Shown here: positions 52,761 through 61,688 of the stretch, piece after piece | How positions within the stretch are numbered: position 1 is the stretch's first letter | How the letters are laid out: every line of letters starts with the position of its first letter | From: Pseudomonas sp. GCEP-101 | GTDB lineage: Bacteria; Pseudomonadota; Gammaproteobacteria; Pseudomonadales; Pseudomonadaceae | Length of the DNA stretch: 64,000 nt | Assembly: GCF_025133575.1 (NCBI RefSeq) | Contig: NZ_CP104011.1 | Coordinates: 682,001 to 746,000 of the forward strand | Direction: 5' to 3' | Translations under genes and position numbers: made by a program | The notes under the pieces: model-generated | The model's database searches: none | Told to the model about the DNA's origin: nothing | What the model saw: only the letters and a program-made list of their open reading frames with translations

Positions 52761-54092
52761 ATGACTCGTATGCCCTGGGCCACTGCCAGCCTGCTCGCCA
52801 TTGCCATTTCCCTCGCCGGCTGCGGCGATGACAAGAAAGCCGAAGCCCCCGCCGCGCCGGCTGCCAGCACCCAGAGCACTGCACCGGCGGCCGCCAAGGT
52901 CGACGAGGCCGCGGTCAAGGCCGTGGTGAAAAACTACCTGGACATCGCCGAAGCCACCTACGGCGACGCCCTGACCACCGCCAAGGCCCTGCAGAGCGCC
53001 GTCGACGCGCTAATCGCCAAGCCCAGCGAGGAAACCCTGAAGGCCGCCCGCGCCGCCTGGATCGCTTCGCGCCCGTCCTACTCGCAGAGCGAAGCCTTCC
53101 GCTTCGGCAACTCGATCATCGATGACTGGGAAGGCGCGGTGAACGCCTGGCCGCTGGACGAAGGCCTGATCGACTACGTCGCCAAGGACTACCAGCACGC
53201 CGAAGGCAACGCAGGCGCGAGCGCCAACATCATCGCCAACACCGAGATCCAGGTCGGCGAAGACAAGATCGACGTCAAGGAAATCACCGGCGAGAAGCTC
53301 AAGGGCCTGAACGAGCTGGGCGGCTCCGAAGCCAACGTCGCCACCGGCTACCACGCCATCGAATTCCTGCTCTGGGGCCAGGACCTGAACGGCACCAAGC
53401 CGGGCGCGGGCGACCGCAAGTACACCGACTACGCCCAGGGCAAGGACTGCACCAACGGTCATTGCGACCGCCGCGCCGCCTACCTGAAGGCCGTCACCGA
53501 CCTGCTGGTCTCCGACCTCGAGGAAATGCACGGCAACTTCAAGGCCGGCGTCGCCGACAACTACCGCGCCAAGGTCGAGGCCGACAGTGCCGAGAACAAC
53601 CTGCGCAAGATGTTCTTCGGCATGGGTTCGCTGTCCCTGGGCGAGCTGGCGGGCGAGCGCATGAAGGTCGCGCTGGAAGCCAACTCCACCGAAGACGAGC
53701 ACGACTGCTTCAGCGACAACACCCACAACACCCTGTTCTTCAACGCCAAGAGCATCCGCAACATCTACACCGGCGAATACAAGCGCACCGACGGCAGCGT
53801 CGTGAAGGGCCCGAGCCTGTCCGACCTGGTGGCCAAGGTCGATGCCCAGGCCGATGCCGACCTGAAGGCGGACCTGGCCAACACCGAAGCCAAGATGCAG
53901 GTCATCGTCGACCGTGCCGAGAAGGACGGTGTGCACTTCGACCAGATGATCGCCCCGGAAGACAAGGACGATCAGCAGAAGATCCGCGACGCCATCGCCT
54001 CGCTGGTCAAGCAGACCGGCGCCATCGAGAAGGCCGCCACCGCGGTCGGCGTGCAGGACCTCAAGCCGGACAACGCCGATCACCAGTTCTGA
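52761..54092 (+). CDS. icmP: Imelysin-family lipoprotein, IcmP-like
   Basis: Periplasmic-side lipoprotein of 443 residues: signal with lipobox LAGC at about residue 20, an Ala/Pro linker, then the imelysin (peptidase M75) domain. The GxHxxE signature is GYHAIEFLLWG near residue 198. PAO1 has the insulin-cleaving metalloproteinase IcmP at this position (PA4370, from memory); imelysins are now mostly viewed as iron-regulated EfeO-like proteins. AAGGAA precedes the ATG. Confidence 0.9.
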   Translation: MTRMPWATASLLAIAISLAGCGDDKKAEAPAAPAASTQSTAPAAAKVDEAAVKAVVKNYLDIAEATYGDALTTAKALQSAVDALIAKPSEETLKAARAAWIASRPSYSQSEAFRFGNSIIDDWEGAVNAWPLDEGLIDYVAKDYQHAEGNAGASANIIANTEIQVGEDKIDVKEITGEKLKGLNELGGSEANVATGYHAIEFLLWGQDLNGTKPGAGDRKYTDYAQGKDCTNGHCDRRAAYLKAVTDLLVSDLEEMHGNFKAGVADNYRAKVEADSAENNLRKMFFGMGSLSLGELAGERMKVALEANSTEDEHDCFSDNTHNTLFFNAKSIRNIYTGEYKRTDGSVVKGPSLSDLVAKVDAQADADLKADLANTEAKMQVIVDRAEKDGVHFDQMIAPEDKDDQQKIRDAIASLVKQTGAIEKAATAVGVQDLKPDNADHQF

Positions 54093-54154
54093 TCCGCGCA
54101 TCCTGATGGCTTGACGCGCTGCGGCTCCACGCCGCAGCGACCGGCCAGCCTCCT

Positions 54155-54181
54155 ACGAAGCCCCGCCCTGCGGGGCTTCGT
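54155..54181 (+). terminator. Hairpin between icmP and the di-heme gene
   Basis: ACGAAGCCCCG and CGGGGCTTCGT with loop CCCTG form a strong stem 63 bases after the icmP stop. There is no T run, so it may act as a weak terminator or mRNA stabiliser. Confidence 0.5.
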
Positions 54182-54212
54182 CGTTCACGGACGGCACAAG
54201 TTGTCGTTCGCG

Positions 54213-54237
54213 AATACAAATTTTTCATATTTGCATT
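54213..54237 (+). promoter_or_regulatory. Fur-box-like A+T dyad upstream of the di-heme gene
   Basis: CAAAT (54217-54221) and ATTTG (54229-54233) form a dyad within AATACAAATTTTTCATATTT followed by GCATT, 54-78 bases before the ATG. Being the only A+T-rich tract here and similar to the icmP site, it suggests a second Fur-controlled promoter. Confidence 0.45.
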
Positions 54238-54290
54238 TGACACCCCTGCTACCATGGCGCGCTGCCACCTGCCGCTTTCGGATCCTGTCG

Positions 54291-55709
54291 ATGCTCCACC
54301 GCCGTACCGCCCTGTGCCTCGTGCTGTCTGCCCTAAGCCTTGCCGCGTGCAAGCCGGAGACCTCCCAGCACGCCGTGGCCGAGCCCGGCGAATCCCTGTC
54401 CGGCGGCGCCGCCACGGTGAAGCAGAGCGACCGCAACGCCTACTCCATGCCCTCGGCCAACCTCACGCCGAGCCGCCGCCTGGACTTCAGCGTGGGCAAC
54501 AGCTTCTTCCGCAACCCCTGGGTCATCGCGCCGAGCACCACCACCGCGCGCGACGGCCTCGGCCCGCTGTTCAACACCAACGCCTGCCAGAACTGCCACA
54601 TCAAGGACGGCCGCGGGCATCCGCCGGAGCCGAACGACGTCAACGCGGTGTCGATGCTGGTGCGCCTGTCGATTCCCGCCGGTTCCGCCGACGTCGAGAC
54701 CATCAAGCGCCTGGGCGTGGTGCCCGAGCCGGTGTACGGCGGCCAGTTCCAGGACTCCGCCATCCCCGGCGTGGCGCCCGAGGGCAAGGTGCGGGTGGAC
54801 TACGACCCGGTGCCGGTGACCTTCAAGGACGGCACCGTGGTCGAGCTGCGCAAACCCAGGCTGCGCATCAGCGACCTGGGCTACGGGCCGATGCACCAGG
54901 ACACGATGTTTTCCGCGCGCATCGCCCCGCCGATGATCGGCCTGGGCCTGCTGGAATCCATCAGCGAGGCGGACATCCTCGCCAACGCCGAGCAACAGGC
55001 CAAGGGCAGCGACGGCGTGCGCGGCCGGCCCAACCGGGTGTGGGACGACGCCCGGCAGGAAACCGTCCTCGGCCGCTTCGGCTGGAAGGCCGGGCAACCC
55101 AACGTCGCCCAGCAGAACGCCCACGCCTTCTCCGGCGACATGGGCCTGACCACCGACCTGCTGCCCAGCGACGACTGCACGCCCGCCCAGGTCGACTGCC
55201 GGAAGGCCATCGACGGCGGCAAGCCGGAAGTCAGCCAGCACATCTTCGACCAGGTCGCCTTCTACGCGCGCAACCTCGCGGTGCCGGCGCGGCGCAAGGT
55301 GGACGACCCGCAGGTGCTCACCGGCAAGGGACTGTTCTTCGACAGCGGCTGCGCCAGCTGTCACACGCCCACGTTCACCACCGGCGCCAACGCCGCCGAA
55401 CCCGAGTTGGCCAACCAGGTCATCCGCCCTTACAGCGACCTGCTGCTGCATGACATGGGCGAGGGACTGGCGGACAATCGCCCGGAATTTCTCGCCAGCG
55501 GCCGCGACTGGCGCACGGCGCCGCTGTGGGGCATCGGCCTGACCGAGACGGTCAACGGCCACACCCAGTTCCTGCATGACGGCCGCGCCCGCAACCCGCT
55601 CGAAGCCGTGCTCTGGCACGGCGGCGAAGCCGAAGCGGCAAAGCAACGCGTACTGAATTTCGACGCCGGGCAGCGCGATGCCCTGCTGGCGTTCCTGAAC
55701 TCACTCTAA
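54291..55709 (+). CDS. Di-heme oxidoreductase (DUF1111) lipoprotein
   Basis: Exported protein of 472 residues: lipoprotein signal with lipobox LAAC at Cys20, then a DUF1111 domain with two c-type heme motifs, CQNCH near residue 98 and CASCH near residue 358. Family members resemble thiol/di-heme peroxidases such as MauG. Found next to imelysins in many bacteria as part of an iron-regulated unit. ATG at 54291 has a weak ribosome binding site but begins the signal peptide. Substrate unknown; it may oxidise ferrous iron or reduce peroxide. Confidence 0.9.
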   Translation: MLHRRTALCLVLSALSLAACKPETSQHAVAEPGESLSGGAATVKQSDRNAYSMPSANLTPSRRLDFSVGNSFFRNPWVIAPSTTTARDGLGPLFNTNACQNCHIKDGRGHPPEPNDVNAVSMLVRLSIPAGSADVETIKRLGVVPEPVYGGQFQDSAIPGVAPEGKVRVDYDPVPVTFKDGTVVELRKPRLRISDLGYGPMHQDTMFSARIAPPMIGLGLLESISEADILANAEQQAKGSDGVRGRPNRVWDDARQETVLGRFGWKAGQPNVAQQNAHAFSGDMGLTTDLLPSDDCTPAQVDCRKAIDGGKPEVSQHIFDQVAFYARNLAVPARRKVDDPQVLTGKGLFFDSGCASCHTPTFTTGANAAEPELANQVIRPYSDLLLHDMGEGLADNRPEFLASGRDWRTAPLWGIGLTETVNGHTQFLHDGRARNPLEAVLWHGGEAEAAKQRVLNFDAGQRDALLAFLNSL

Positions 55710-55724
55710 GGAGCCGAGCCCACC

Positions 55725-56786
55725 ATGTTCCGCCCCCGTCTTCTGATCACCAGCCTCGCCATCGCCCTGGGCGCCTGTTCGCCCATCGACCCGCAGGCGA
55801 CCACCAGCGCCACGCTGGCCCAGCAGGTGATCCTGCCGACCTACAGCCGCTGGGTCGATGCCGACCGCGCGCTGGCCGCCAGTGCCCTGGCGTACTGCCA
55901 GGGCAAGGAAGACCTCGCCAAGGCCCGCGCTGACTTCATGGCTGCGCAGAAGGCCTGGGCCGAGCTGCAACCGCTGCTGGTCGGCCCGCTGGCCGAGGGA
56001 AACCGCGCCTGGCAGGTGCAGTTCTGGCCCGACAAGAAGAACCTCGTGGCGCGCCAGGTCGAGCAATTGCTGGGCAGCGGCAACGCGATTTCCCCGGCGA
56101 CCCTGGATAAGTCCAGCGTCGTGGTGCAGGGCCTGACCGCCTACGAATACATCCTCTTCGACGCCAGGATCGACCTCGCCAACGCCGAGACCAAGGCGCG
56201 CTATTGCCCGCTGCTGGAAGCCATCGCCACGCACCAGCAATCCCTCGCCGAAAGCATCCTGGCGCAGTGGAAGCAGGACGGCGGCATGCTCGCCCAGCTC
56301 TCCAAGTTCCCCAACGAGCGCTACGCCGATGCCCACGAGGCCATCGCCGAGCTGCTGCGCGTGCAGGTCACCGCGCTGGACATGCTGAAGAAGAAACTCG
56401 GCACCCCGCTGGGCCGCCAGAGCAAGGGCATCCCGCAGCCGTTCCAGGCCGAGGGCTGGCGCAGCGACATGTCGCTGGCGAGCCTGGACGCCAGCCTGAC
56501 CGGCGCCCAGGCGCTGTGGAACGGCACCGACAACAAGGGGCTGCGCGCCCTGCTGCCGGCCGAGCAGAAAGAGCTGGCCGGCAAGATCGACGCGGCCTAC
56601 GCCGACGTCCACGGCAAGCTGAAGGCGATCAACCAGCCGCTGAGCGAACTGCTCAAGGACGACGCCGGCATCAAACAGCTGAACGAGCTGTACGACAGCC
56701 TCAACGTCGTCCACCGCCTGCACGAAAGTGATCTCGCCAAGGCGCTGGGCGTGCAGTTGGGCTTCAACGCCAACGACGGGGATTGA
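55725..56786 (+). CDS. Second imelysin-family lipoprotein
   Basis: Protein of 353 residues: lipoprotein signal with lipobox LGAC at Cys18, then an imelysin domain. The metal-type GxHxxE motif of icmP is replaced by GLTAYEYILFD, so the His is lost and only the Glu remains. AAGGAG precedes the ATG, 15 bases after the di-heme gene, so they are co-transcribed. May be a non-metal-binding partner to IcmP. Confidence 0.87.
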   Translation: MFRPRLLITSLAIALGACSPIDPQATTSATLAQQVILPTYSRWVDADRALAASALAYCQGKEDLAKARADFMAAQKAWAELQPLLVGPLAEGNRAWQVQFWPDKKNLVARQVEQLLGSGNAISPATLDKSSVVVQGLTAYEYILFDARIDLANAETKARYCPLLEAIATHQQSLAESILAQWKQDGGMLAQLSKFPNERYADAHEAIAELLRVQVTALDMLKKKLGTPLGRQSKGIPQPFQAEGWRSDMSLASLDASLTGAQALWNGTDNKGLRALLPAEQKELAGKIDAAYADVHGKLKAINQPLSELLKDDAGIKQLNELYDSLNVVHRLHESDLAKALGVQLGFNANDGD

Positions 56787-56942
56787 TTCGATCGGCTGCG
56801 CGTCGGCCATGCGTCTGCCGTGAGAGGTTGAAGAGGTGCGTCGGATAGCTCCGTTGGAGCCAACGCCGCATCCGCCATACCTTCCCGCCTGGCTCCAGCT
56901 CGCACGATCGATGGGATGAAAGAAGTGATAGAGGTGCAAGCC

Positions 56943-58037
56943 ATGTTGCGACGTCACGTGATCGGCCTGGGCAGCCTGCTGCTCGGCGCCCTGACCTTCG
57001 GCGGCTGGACGCTGTCACGCAAGGGCAAGGAGCCCCTAGTGCTGTCCGCCCGTGATGACGCGGACGGCAAGCACTACGCCGTGGGCTATCGCCTGGACGG
57101 CAGCTGCGCCTTCGCCACCGAGGTCGGCCTGCGCTGCCACGACGTGGTGCAGCACCCCAGCCTGCCGCTGGCGCTGTTCGTCGCCCGCCGCCCGGGCCGG
57201 CAGAGCTACCTGATCGACCTGAACGACGGCCGCCTGCTGCAGACCCTGGACTCGCAGGCCGACCGCCATTTCTATGGCCACGGCGTGTGGCACAAGGACG
57301 GCGAGTGGCTCTACGCCACCGAGAACGACACCACCGACCCTGGGCGCGGCCTGCTCGGCGTGTACCGCTTCGACGGTGAGCGCCTGAGCCACACCGGCGA
57401 GGTCTCCACCCACGGCCTCGGCCCGCACCAGGTGTCCTGGATGCCCGACGGCGAGACCCTGGTGGTGGCCAACGGCGGTATCCGCACCGAAGCCGAGAGC
57501 CGCGTGGAGATGAACCTCGACGCCATGGAGCCGAGCCTGGTGCTGATGCGGCGCGACGGCGCGCTGATCTCCAAGGAAACCCTGCCGCAGCAGATGAACA
57601 GCGTGCGCCACCTGGCCATCGCCGCGGACGGCACCATCGTCGCCGGGCAGCAGTACATGGGCGACGCCCACGACCGCGCCGACCTGCTTGCCATCAAGCG
57701 CCCCGGCGAAGCCTTCCAGGCCTTCCCGCTGGCCGATGAACAACGCCTGGCCATGGCCCAGTACACCGCCAGCGTCGCGGTACACAACGACCTGCGCCTG
57801 GTCGCGCTCACCGCCCCGCGCGGCAACCGCTTCTTCATCTGGGACCTGGACTCCGGCGCCGTGCGCCTGGACGCGCCGCTGCCCGATTGCGCCGGCGTCG
57901 GCGCGGTGAAGGACGGCTTCGTCGTCACCTCCGGCCAGGGCCGCTGCCGCTTCTACGACTGCCGCGGCGAACGCATCGCCGGCACCCCGCTGGAGCTGCC
58001 TCCGGCCTTCTGGGACAACCACCTGCACCTGGCCTGA
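56943..58037 (+). CDS. DUF1513 beta-propeller-like exported protein
   Basis: Protein of 364 residues with an N-terminal twin-arginine-like signal (LRRHVIGLGSLLLGAL) and a DUF1513 domain with WD/propeller-like repeats: HGVWHKDGEWLYATEND, LGPHQVSWMPDGETLVVANG. Fourth gene of the iron-regulated set (imelysin, di-heme, imelysin, DUF1513). Start at ATG 56943 with GAGG at good spacing; a frame extending upstream to 56916 is less likely. Function unknown. Confidence 0.85.
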   Translation: MLRRHVIGLGSLLLGALTFGGWTLSRKGKEPLVLSARDDADGKHYAVGYRLDGSCAFATEVGLRCHDVVQHPSLPLALFVARRPGRQSYLIDLNDGRLLQTLDSQADRHFYGHGVWHKDGEWLYATENDTTDPGRGLLGVYRFDGERLSHTGEVSTHGLGPHQVSWMPDGETLVVANGGIRTEAESRVEMNLDAMEPSLVLMRRDGALISKETLPQQMNSVRHLAIAADGTIVAGQQYMGDAHDRADLLAIKRPGEAFQAFPLADEQRLAMAQYTASVAVHNDLRLVALTAPRGNRFFIWDLDSGAVRLDAPLPDCAGVGAVKDGFVVTSGQGRCRFYDCRGERIAGTPLELPPAFWDNHLHLA

Positions 58038-58095
58038 CTCCGGCGAGCGTAGGAGCAACTGTCTTCTCCCAGATAATTCGGCGCCTGCATTTCCC

Positions 58096-58315
58096 CCTCA
58101 CCCCAACCCTCTCCCTCAGGGAGAGGGGGCAGGCCGTGCCGGCTGACGCTGTGCTTTCATCCTGCACCATTGGGTCCCCTCTCCCTCCGGGAGAGGGCCA
58201 GGGTGAGGGCCGGCCCGTGTACAGACGTTTCCCGTAGGAGCGGACTCCGTCCGCGATGTGCAACCGTCAAGCTCGGAGCCGCCGGGAAGCGATCATGGAT
58301 GAATCCGCTCCTACG
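58096..58315. repeat. CTCTCCC-type palindrome followed by a TAGGAGCGG unit
   Basis: CCCTCACCCCAACCCTCTCC near 58097, CAGGGAGAGGGGG and a mirror CCCCTCTCCCTCCGGGAGAG with CCAGGGTGAGGG ending 58210: same family as 29605-29742. A TAGGAGCGGACTCCGTCCGC unit follows at 58233 with GAATCCGCTCCTAC ending about 58316. The 426-bp gap between DUF1513 and the chemoreceptor contains no other feature. Confidence 0.8.
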
Positions 58316-58463
58316 CCGTCGACAACTCATGGCAACAAGCCAGAACGCCCGTCCCAGACCGCCCCGCCCCCTACCACTCGTCTCCCTGGACTCAGGAAGA
58401 CAGCCACCCGGCCGATGCAAAGGCTGACCGATTCCCACCCTGCGTCTTAGAGGCGTAAACACG

Positions 58464-60089
58464 ATGTCCCCCAACACTTCCCTGCGTACCCAGATCCTGT
58501 CGCTGCTGGGCGGTAGCCTGCTGCTCGTGCTGCTGATCGCCCTTGCCTGCTTCCACTTCCTTTCCGGCAGCGTCAGCGCCTACCAGCGCCTGCTGGACGG
58601 CCCGCTGCAATCCTCGCAACTGGTCGACCAGGCCAACCTGGCCTTCAAGGCCCAGGTGCAGGAATGGAAGAACGTCCTGCTGCGCGGCCAGCAGTCTGCC
58701 GACCTGAACAAATACTGGAGCCAGTTCGAGGAACAGGAACGCGCCGTGCAGGACGTGCTCGGCCGACTGGAGCAGAACGCCGCCGACGATGCGCAGCTCA
58801 AGGCCCAGGTCACCCGCCTGCGCGACGAGCACCGCCAGCTCGGCCAGGCCTACCGCAAGGGCCGCGACGCCTATGTCGCCGCCGGCAGCGACCCGCGCGC
58901 CGGGGATGCCGCGGTGAAGGGCATCGACCGCGCCGCCAGCGAGCAGATGGCCGCCCTGGTGGAGAGCCTGCACCACGATGCCGTCGAGCAGGCCAGGAGC
59001 ATCTCCGCCAGCGCCGACAGCACCGTCGTCAGCGGCACCCTGGTCCTGTTGCTTTCGGGCATCGCGCTGGGCCTGCTCAGCCTGTGGCTGGTCAACCGCA
59101 ACCTGGTCGGCCCGATCGCCCGCCTGATCGAGCACATCGCCCAGCTCAGCGAAGGCAACTTCGGCGAGCGCGTCGATGCCAGCCGCCGCGACGAGCTGGG
59201 CCGCCTGGCCCGCGCCGCCAACACCCTGCGCGACTTCCTCGCCGAGACCTTCACCCGCCTCAAGCACAGCACCACCGAGCTGGACACCGCCAGCGGCGAG
59301 CTGAACGCCATCGCCACCCTGATGGCCGAAGGCACCCGCGAGCAGTTCTCGCGCACCGACCAGGTGGCCACGGCGATGCACGAGATGTCCGCCACCGCCC
59401 AGGAAGTCGCGCGCCACGCCTCCGATGCCGCGCGCGCCGCGGACGACGCCGACCAGCACGCCCAGCAAGGCGGCGAAGTGATGAAGACCACCATCGTCAC
59501 CATCACCGAGATGAGCAACGAGATCGCCAACACCGCCGACGTCATCCGCCGCCTGGAAAGCGACAGCGGGCGCATCGGCAAGGTGCTCGAAGTGATCCGC
59601 GGCATCGCCGACCAGACCAACCTGCTGGCGCTCAACGCCGCCATCGAGGCCGCCCGTGCGGGCGAAGCCGGGCGTGGTTTCGCCGTGGTCGCCGACGAAG
59701 TGCGAACCCTCGCCCAGCGCACCGCCGAGTCCACCGCCGAGATCCACCAGATCATCGACACCGTGCAGACCGGCTCGATGAACGCCCTGCGCGCCATCGA
59801 GAGCGGCCAGACCCGCAGTGAACAAGGCGTGGAACGCGTGACCCAGGCCGGCGAAGTGCTGCGCAGCATCACCCAGGCCGTGGAAGCGATCCGCGACATG
59901 AACCGGCAGATCGCCACCGCCGCCGAAGAGCAGACCTCGGTCGCCGAGGACATCTCGCGCAACCTCACCGAGATCACCGCCATCGGCGCCACCAACGAGG
60001 AAAACGTGGTGCGCACCCAGGGCGCCAGCCGCCACCTGCATGGCCTCTCCGGCGAACTGGCGGACGTCACCCGCAAGCTCAGCGCCTGA
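58464..60089 (+). CDS. Methyl-accepting chemotaxis protein
   Basis: Transmembrane chemoreceptor of 541 residues: helices at about 10-33 and 190-211 flank a helical four-helix-bundle-like periplasmic sensor (35-188), then HAMP (212-265, [14 protein letters not shown]) and a cytoplasmic signalling domain with the conserved tip [20 protein letters not shown] near residue 380. No CheR/CheB-tethering pentapeptide at the C terminus. Ligand unknown. Located between the iron cluster and mexVW. Confidence 0.93.
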   Translation: MSPNTSLRTQILSLLGGSLLLVLLIALACFHFLSGSVSAYQRLLDGPLQSSQLVDQANLAFKAQVQEWKNVLLRGQQSADLNKYWSQFEEQERAVQDVLGRLEQNAADDAQLKAQVTRLRDEHRQLGQAYRKGRDAYVAAGSDPRAGDAAVKGIDRAASEQMAALVESLHHDAVEQARSISASADSTVVSGTLVLLLSGIALGLLSLWLVNRNLVGPIARLIEHIAQLSEGNFGERVDASRRDELGRLARAANTLRDFLAETFTRLKHSTTELDTASGELNAIATLMAEGTREQFSRTDQVATAMHEMSATAQEVARHASDAARAADDADQHAQQGGEVMKTTIVTITEMSNEIANTADVIRRLESDSGRIGKVLEVIRGIADQTNLLALNAAIEAARAGEAGRGFAVVADEVRTLAQRTAESTAEIHQIIDTVQTGSMNALRAIESGQTRSEQGVERVTQAGEVLRSITQAVEAIRDMNRQIATAAEEQTSVAEDISRNLTEITAIGATNEENVVRTQGASRHLHGLSGELADVTRKLSA

Positions 60090-60205
60090 TCCGCTTCGCC
60101 ACAGGGATGTGGCTCCCTTCCCCGCTCCACCCGCCGCACCGTTCCAGCGCACATCTGCCGTAAACGACCTGACTTTTCGCGCGAAACCTCTTGTAATCGC
60201 AGCCC

Positions 60206-60233
60206 TTTGACTATCCATCGTTTCAGGCATAAG
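60206..60233 (+). promoter_or_regulatory. Possible promoter of mexVW
   Basis: TTTGAC (60206-60211) and CATAAG (60228-60233), 16 bases apart, in the 289-bp gap upstream of mexV. A CGCCCC/GGGGCG hairpin follows at about 60246-60263 in the presumed leader. Moderate match to sigma-70. Confidence 0.35.
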
Positions 60234-60378
60234 GTGCGCAATTCCGCCCCGCAATGGGGCGTCCCCCGTATCGGCTTCATAGCCTGATCGACATCTGCGC
60301 GAACGGAAGGCCGCCCGGCAAAACCCGGACGAGCGATCGCGCCCGATTGCTGCCAGGCACGTACCAAGGAACAGGAAG

Positions 60379-61494
60379 ATGTTGCGCCGCATGCTGATCA
60401 TGCTGGGCGTGGTTGCCGTCATCGTTGCGGTGCTCGCCGGCTCGAAATACCTCTCCATCAAGAAACAGATCGCCATGTTCTCGGCGCCGCGCCCGCCGGT
60501 GAGCGTGAACGCCGCCCCGGCCGAGGAACGCGACTGGCAGAGCCGCCTGCAGGCCATCGGCACCCTGCGCGCGATCCAGGGCGTGACCCTGACTGCCGAG
60601 GTGTCCGGGACGGTCAGCGCGGTGCAGTTCGTCTCCGGCGACAAGGTCAAGGTCGGCCAGCCGGTGGTGCAGCTGGAATCCGACGTCGAACAGGCGACCC
60701 TGCGCACCGCCGAGGCAGACCTCGGCCTGGCCCAGGTGGAGTACGAGCGCGGCAAGAGCCTGGTGGGCCGCCAGGCCATTTCCAAGAGCGAGTACGACCG
60801 CCTCGCCGCCCAGCTGAACCGCTCCACCGCCACCGTCGCGCAACTGCGCGCGGCGCTGGCGAAGAAGCGCATCCTCGCGCCCTTCTCCGGCACCATCGGC
60901 ATCCGTCAGGTGGACGTCGGCGACTACGTATCCCCCGGCACCGAGATCGTCACCCTGCAGGACCTTTCCACCCTGCAGGTGGATTTCTTCCTGCCCGAGC
61001 AGGACTTCCCGCTGCTCAAGCGCGGGCAGAAGGTGGTGGTGCGCGTGGCGGCCTATCCGGGCCAGAGCTTCGATGCGCAGATCGACGCCATCAGCCCGCG
61101 GGTGGACAACCAGACGCGCAACCTGCTGGTCCGCGCCAGCATGGCCAACCCCGACGGCAAGCTGCTGCCGGGGATGTTCGCCAACCTGGAAGTCCAGCTG
61201 CCGGACAGCGCGCCGCGCGTGGTGGTCCCCGAGACCGCCGTGGCCTTCACCCTGTACGGCAACTCGGTGTACGTGGTGGTGCCGCACAAGCCCAAGGACG
61301 GCGAGAAGGCCGACGAGGCCAAGGCCGACGCGCCGAAGCTGGAAGTCGAACGTCGCTTCGTCAAGACCGGCGAACGCCGCGAAGGCAGCGTGGTGATCCT
61401 CGAGGGCCTGAAGCCCGGCGAAGAAGTGGTGACCTCCGGCCAGCTGAAGCTGGACAACGGCACCGCCGTGGCCATCGTCAAGGACCCGCAGTAA
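60379..61494 (+). CDS. mexV: RND efflux periplasmic adaptor, MexV
   Basis: Membrane fusion protein of 371 residues linking the RND pump to an outer-membrane channel. Uncleaved N-terminal helix (4-25), no lipobox Cys. Lipoyl half-motifs: LTAEVSGTVSAVQF near residue 73 and ILAPFSGTIGIRQVDVGDYV near 163, with helical hairpin between. A charged, Lys/Asp/Glu-rich insertion is near residue 315. Symbol by synteny (PA4374, from memory). AAGGA precedes the ATG. Confidence 0.88.
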   Translation: MLRRMLIMLGVVAVIVAVLAGSKYLSIKKQIAMFSAPRPPVSVNAAPAEERDWQSRLQAIGTLRAIQGVTLTAEVSGTVSAVQFVSGDKVKVGQPVVQLESDVEQATLRTAEADLGLAQVEYERGKSLVGRQAISKSEYDRLAAQLNRSTATVAQLRAALAKKRILAPFSGTIGIRQVDVGDYVSPGTEIVTLQDLSTLQVDFFLPEQDFPLLKRGQKVVVRVAAYPGQSFDAQIDAISPRVDNQTRNLLVRASMANPDGKLLPGMFANLEVQLPDSAPRVVVPETAVAFTLYGNSVYVVVPHKPKDGEKADEAKADAPKLEVERRFVKTGERREGSVVILEGLKPGEEVVTSGQLKLDNGTAVAIVKDPQ

Positions 61495-61549
61495 CGCACA
61501 GCACTGTCCTCGCCCCCGGCGAGGGCAGCCAGAGACAACCGCTCTGCCC

Positions 61550-61668
61550 GGATTTCGCGAGCTAGAGCCAGGCAAGGCGGAGCGGTGTGGCGAAAGCGGA
61601 GTTGGCTGCAGCCAATGAGCATTTCTCCACACCGCTCCAACGCCGCATGGCCGACGCGCAGCAAATCC
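61550..61668. repeat. Long palindromic element between mexV and mexW
   Basis: GGATTT/AAATCC ends, arms GGAGCGGTGTGG (61579-61590) and CCACACCGCTCC (61627-61638), and a perfect TTGGCTGCAGCCAA centre (61602-61615). It could fold as a long cruciform in DNA or hairpin in the mexVW mRNA. I recognise similar intergenic palindromes in pseudomonads. Confidence 0.85.
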
Positions 61669-61688
61669 AACCAGGAAGGATTGAGAGC

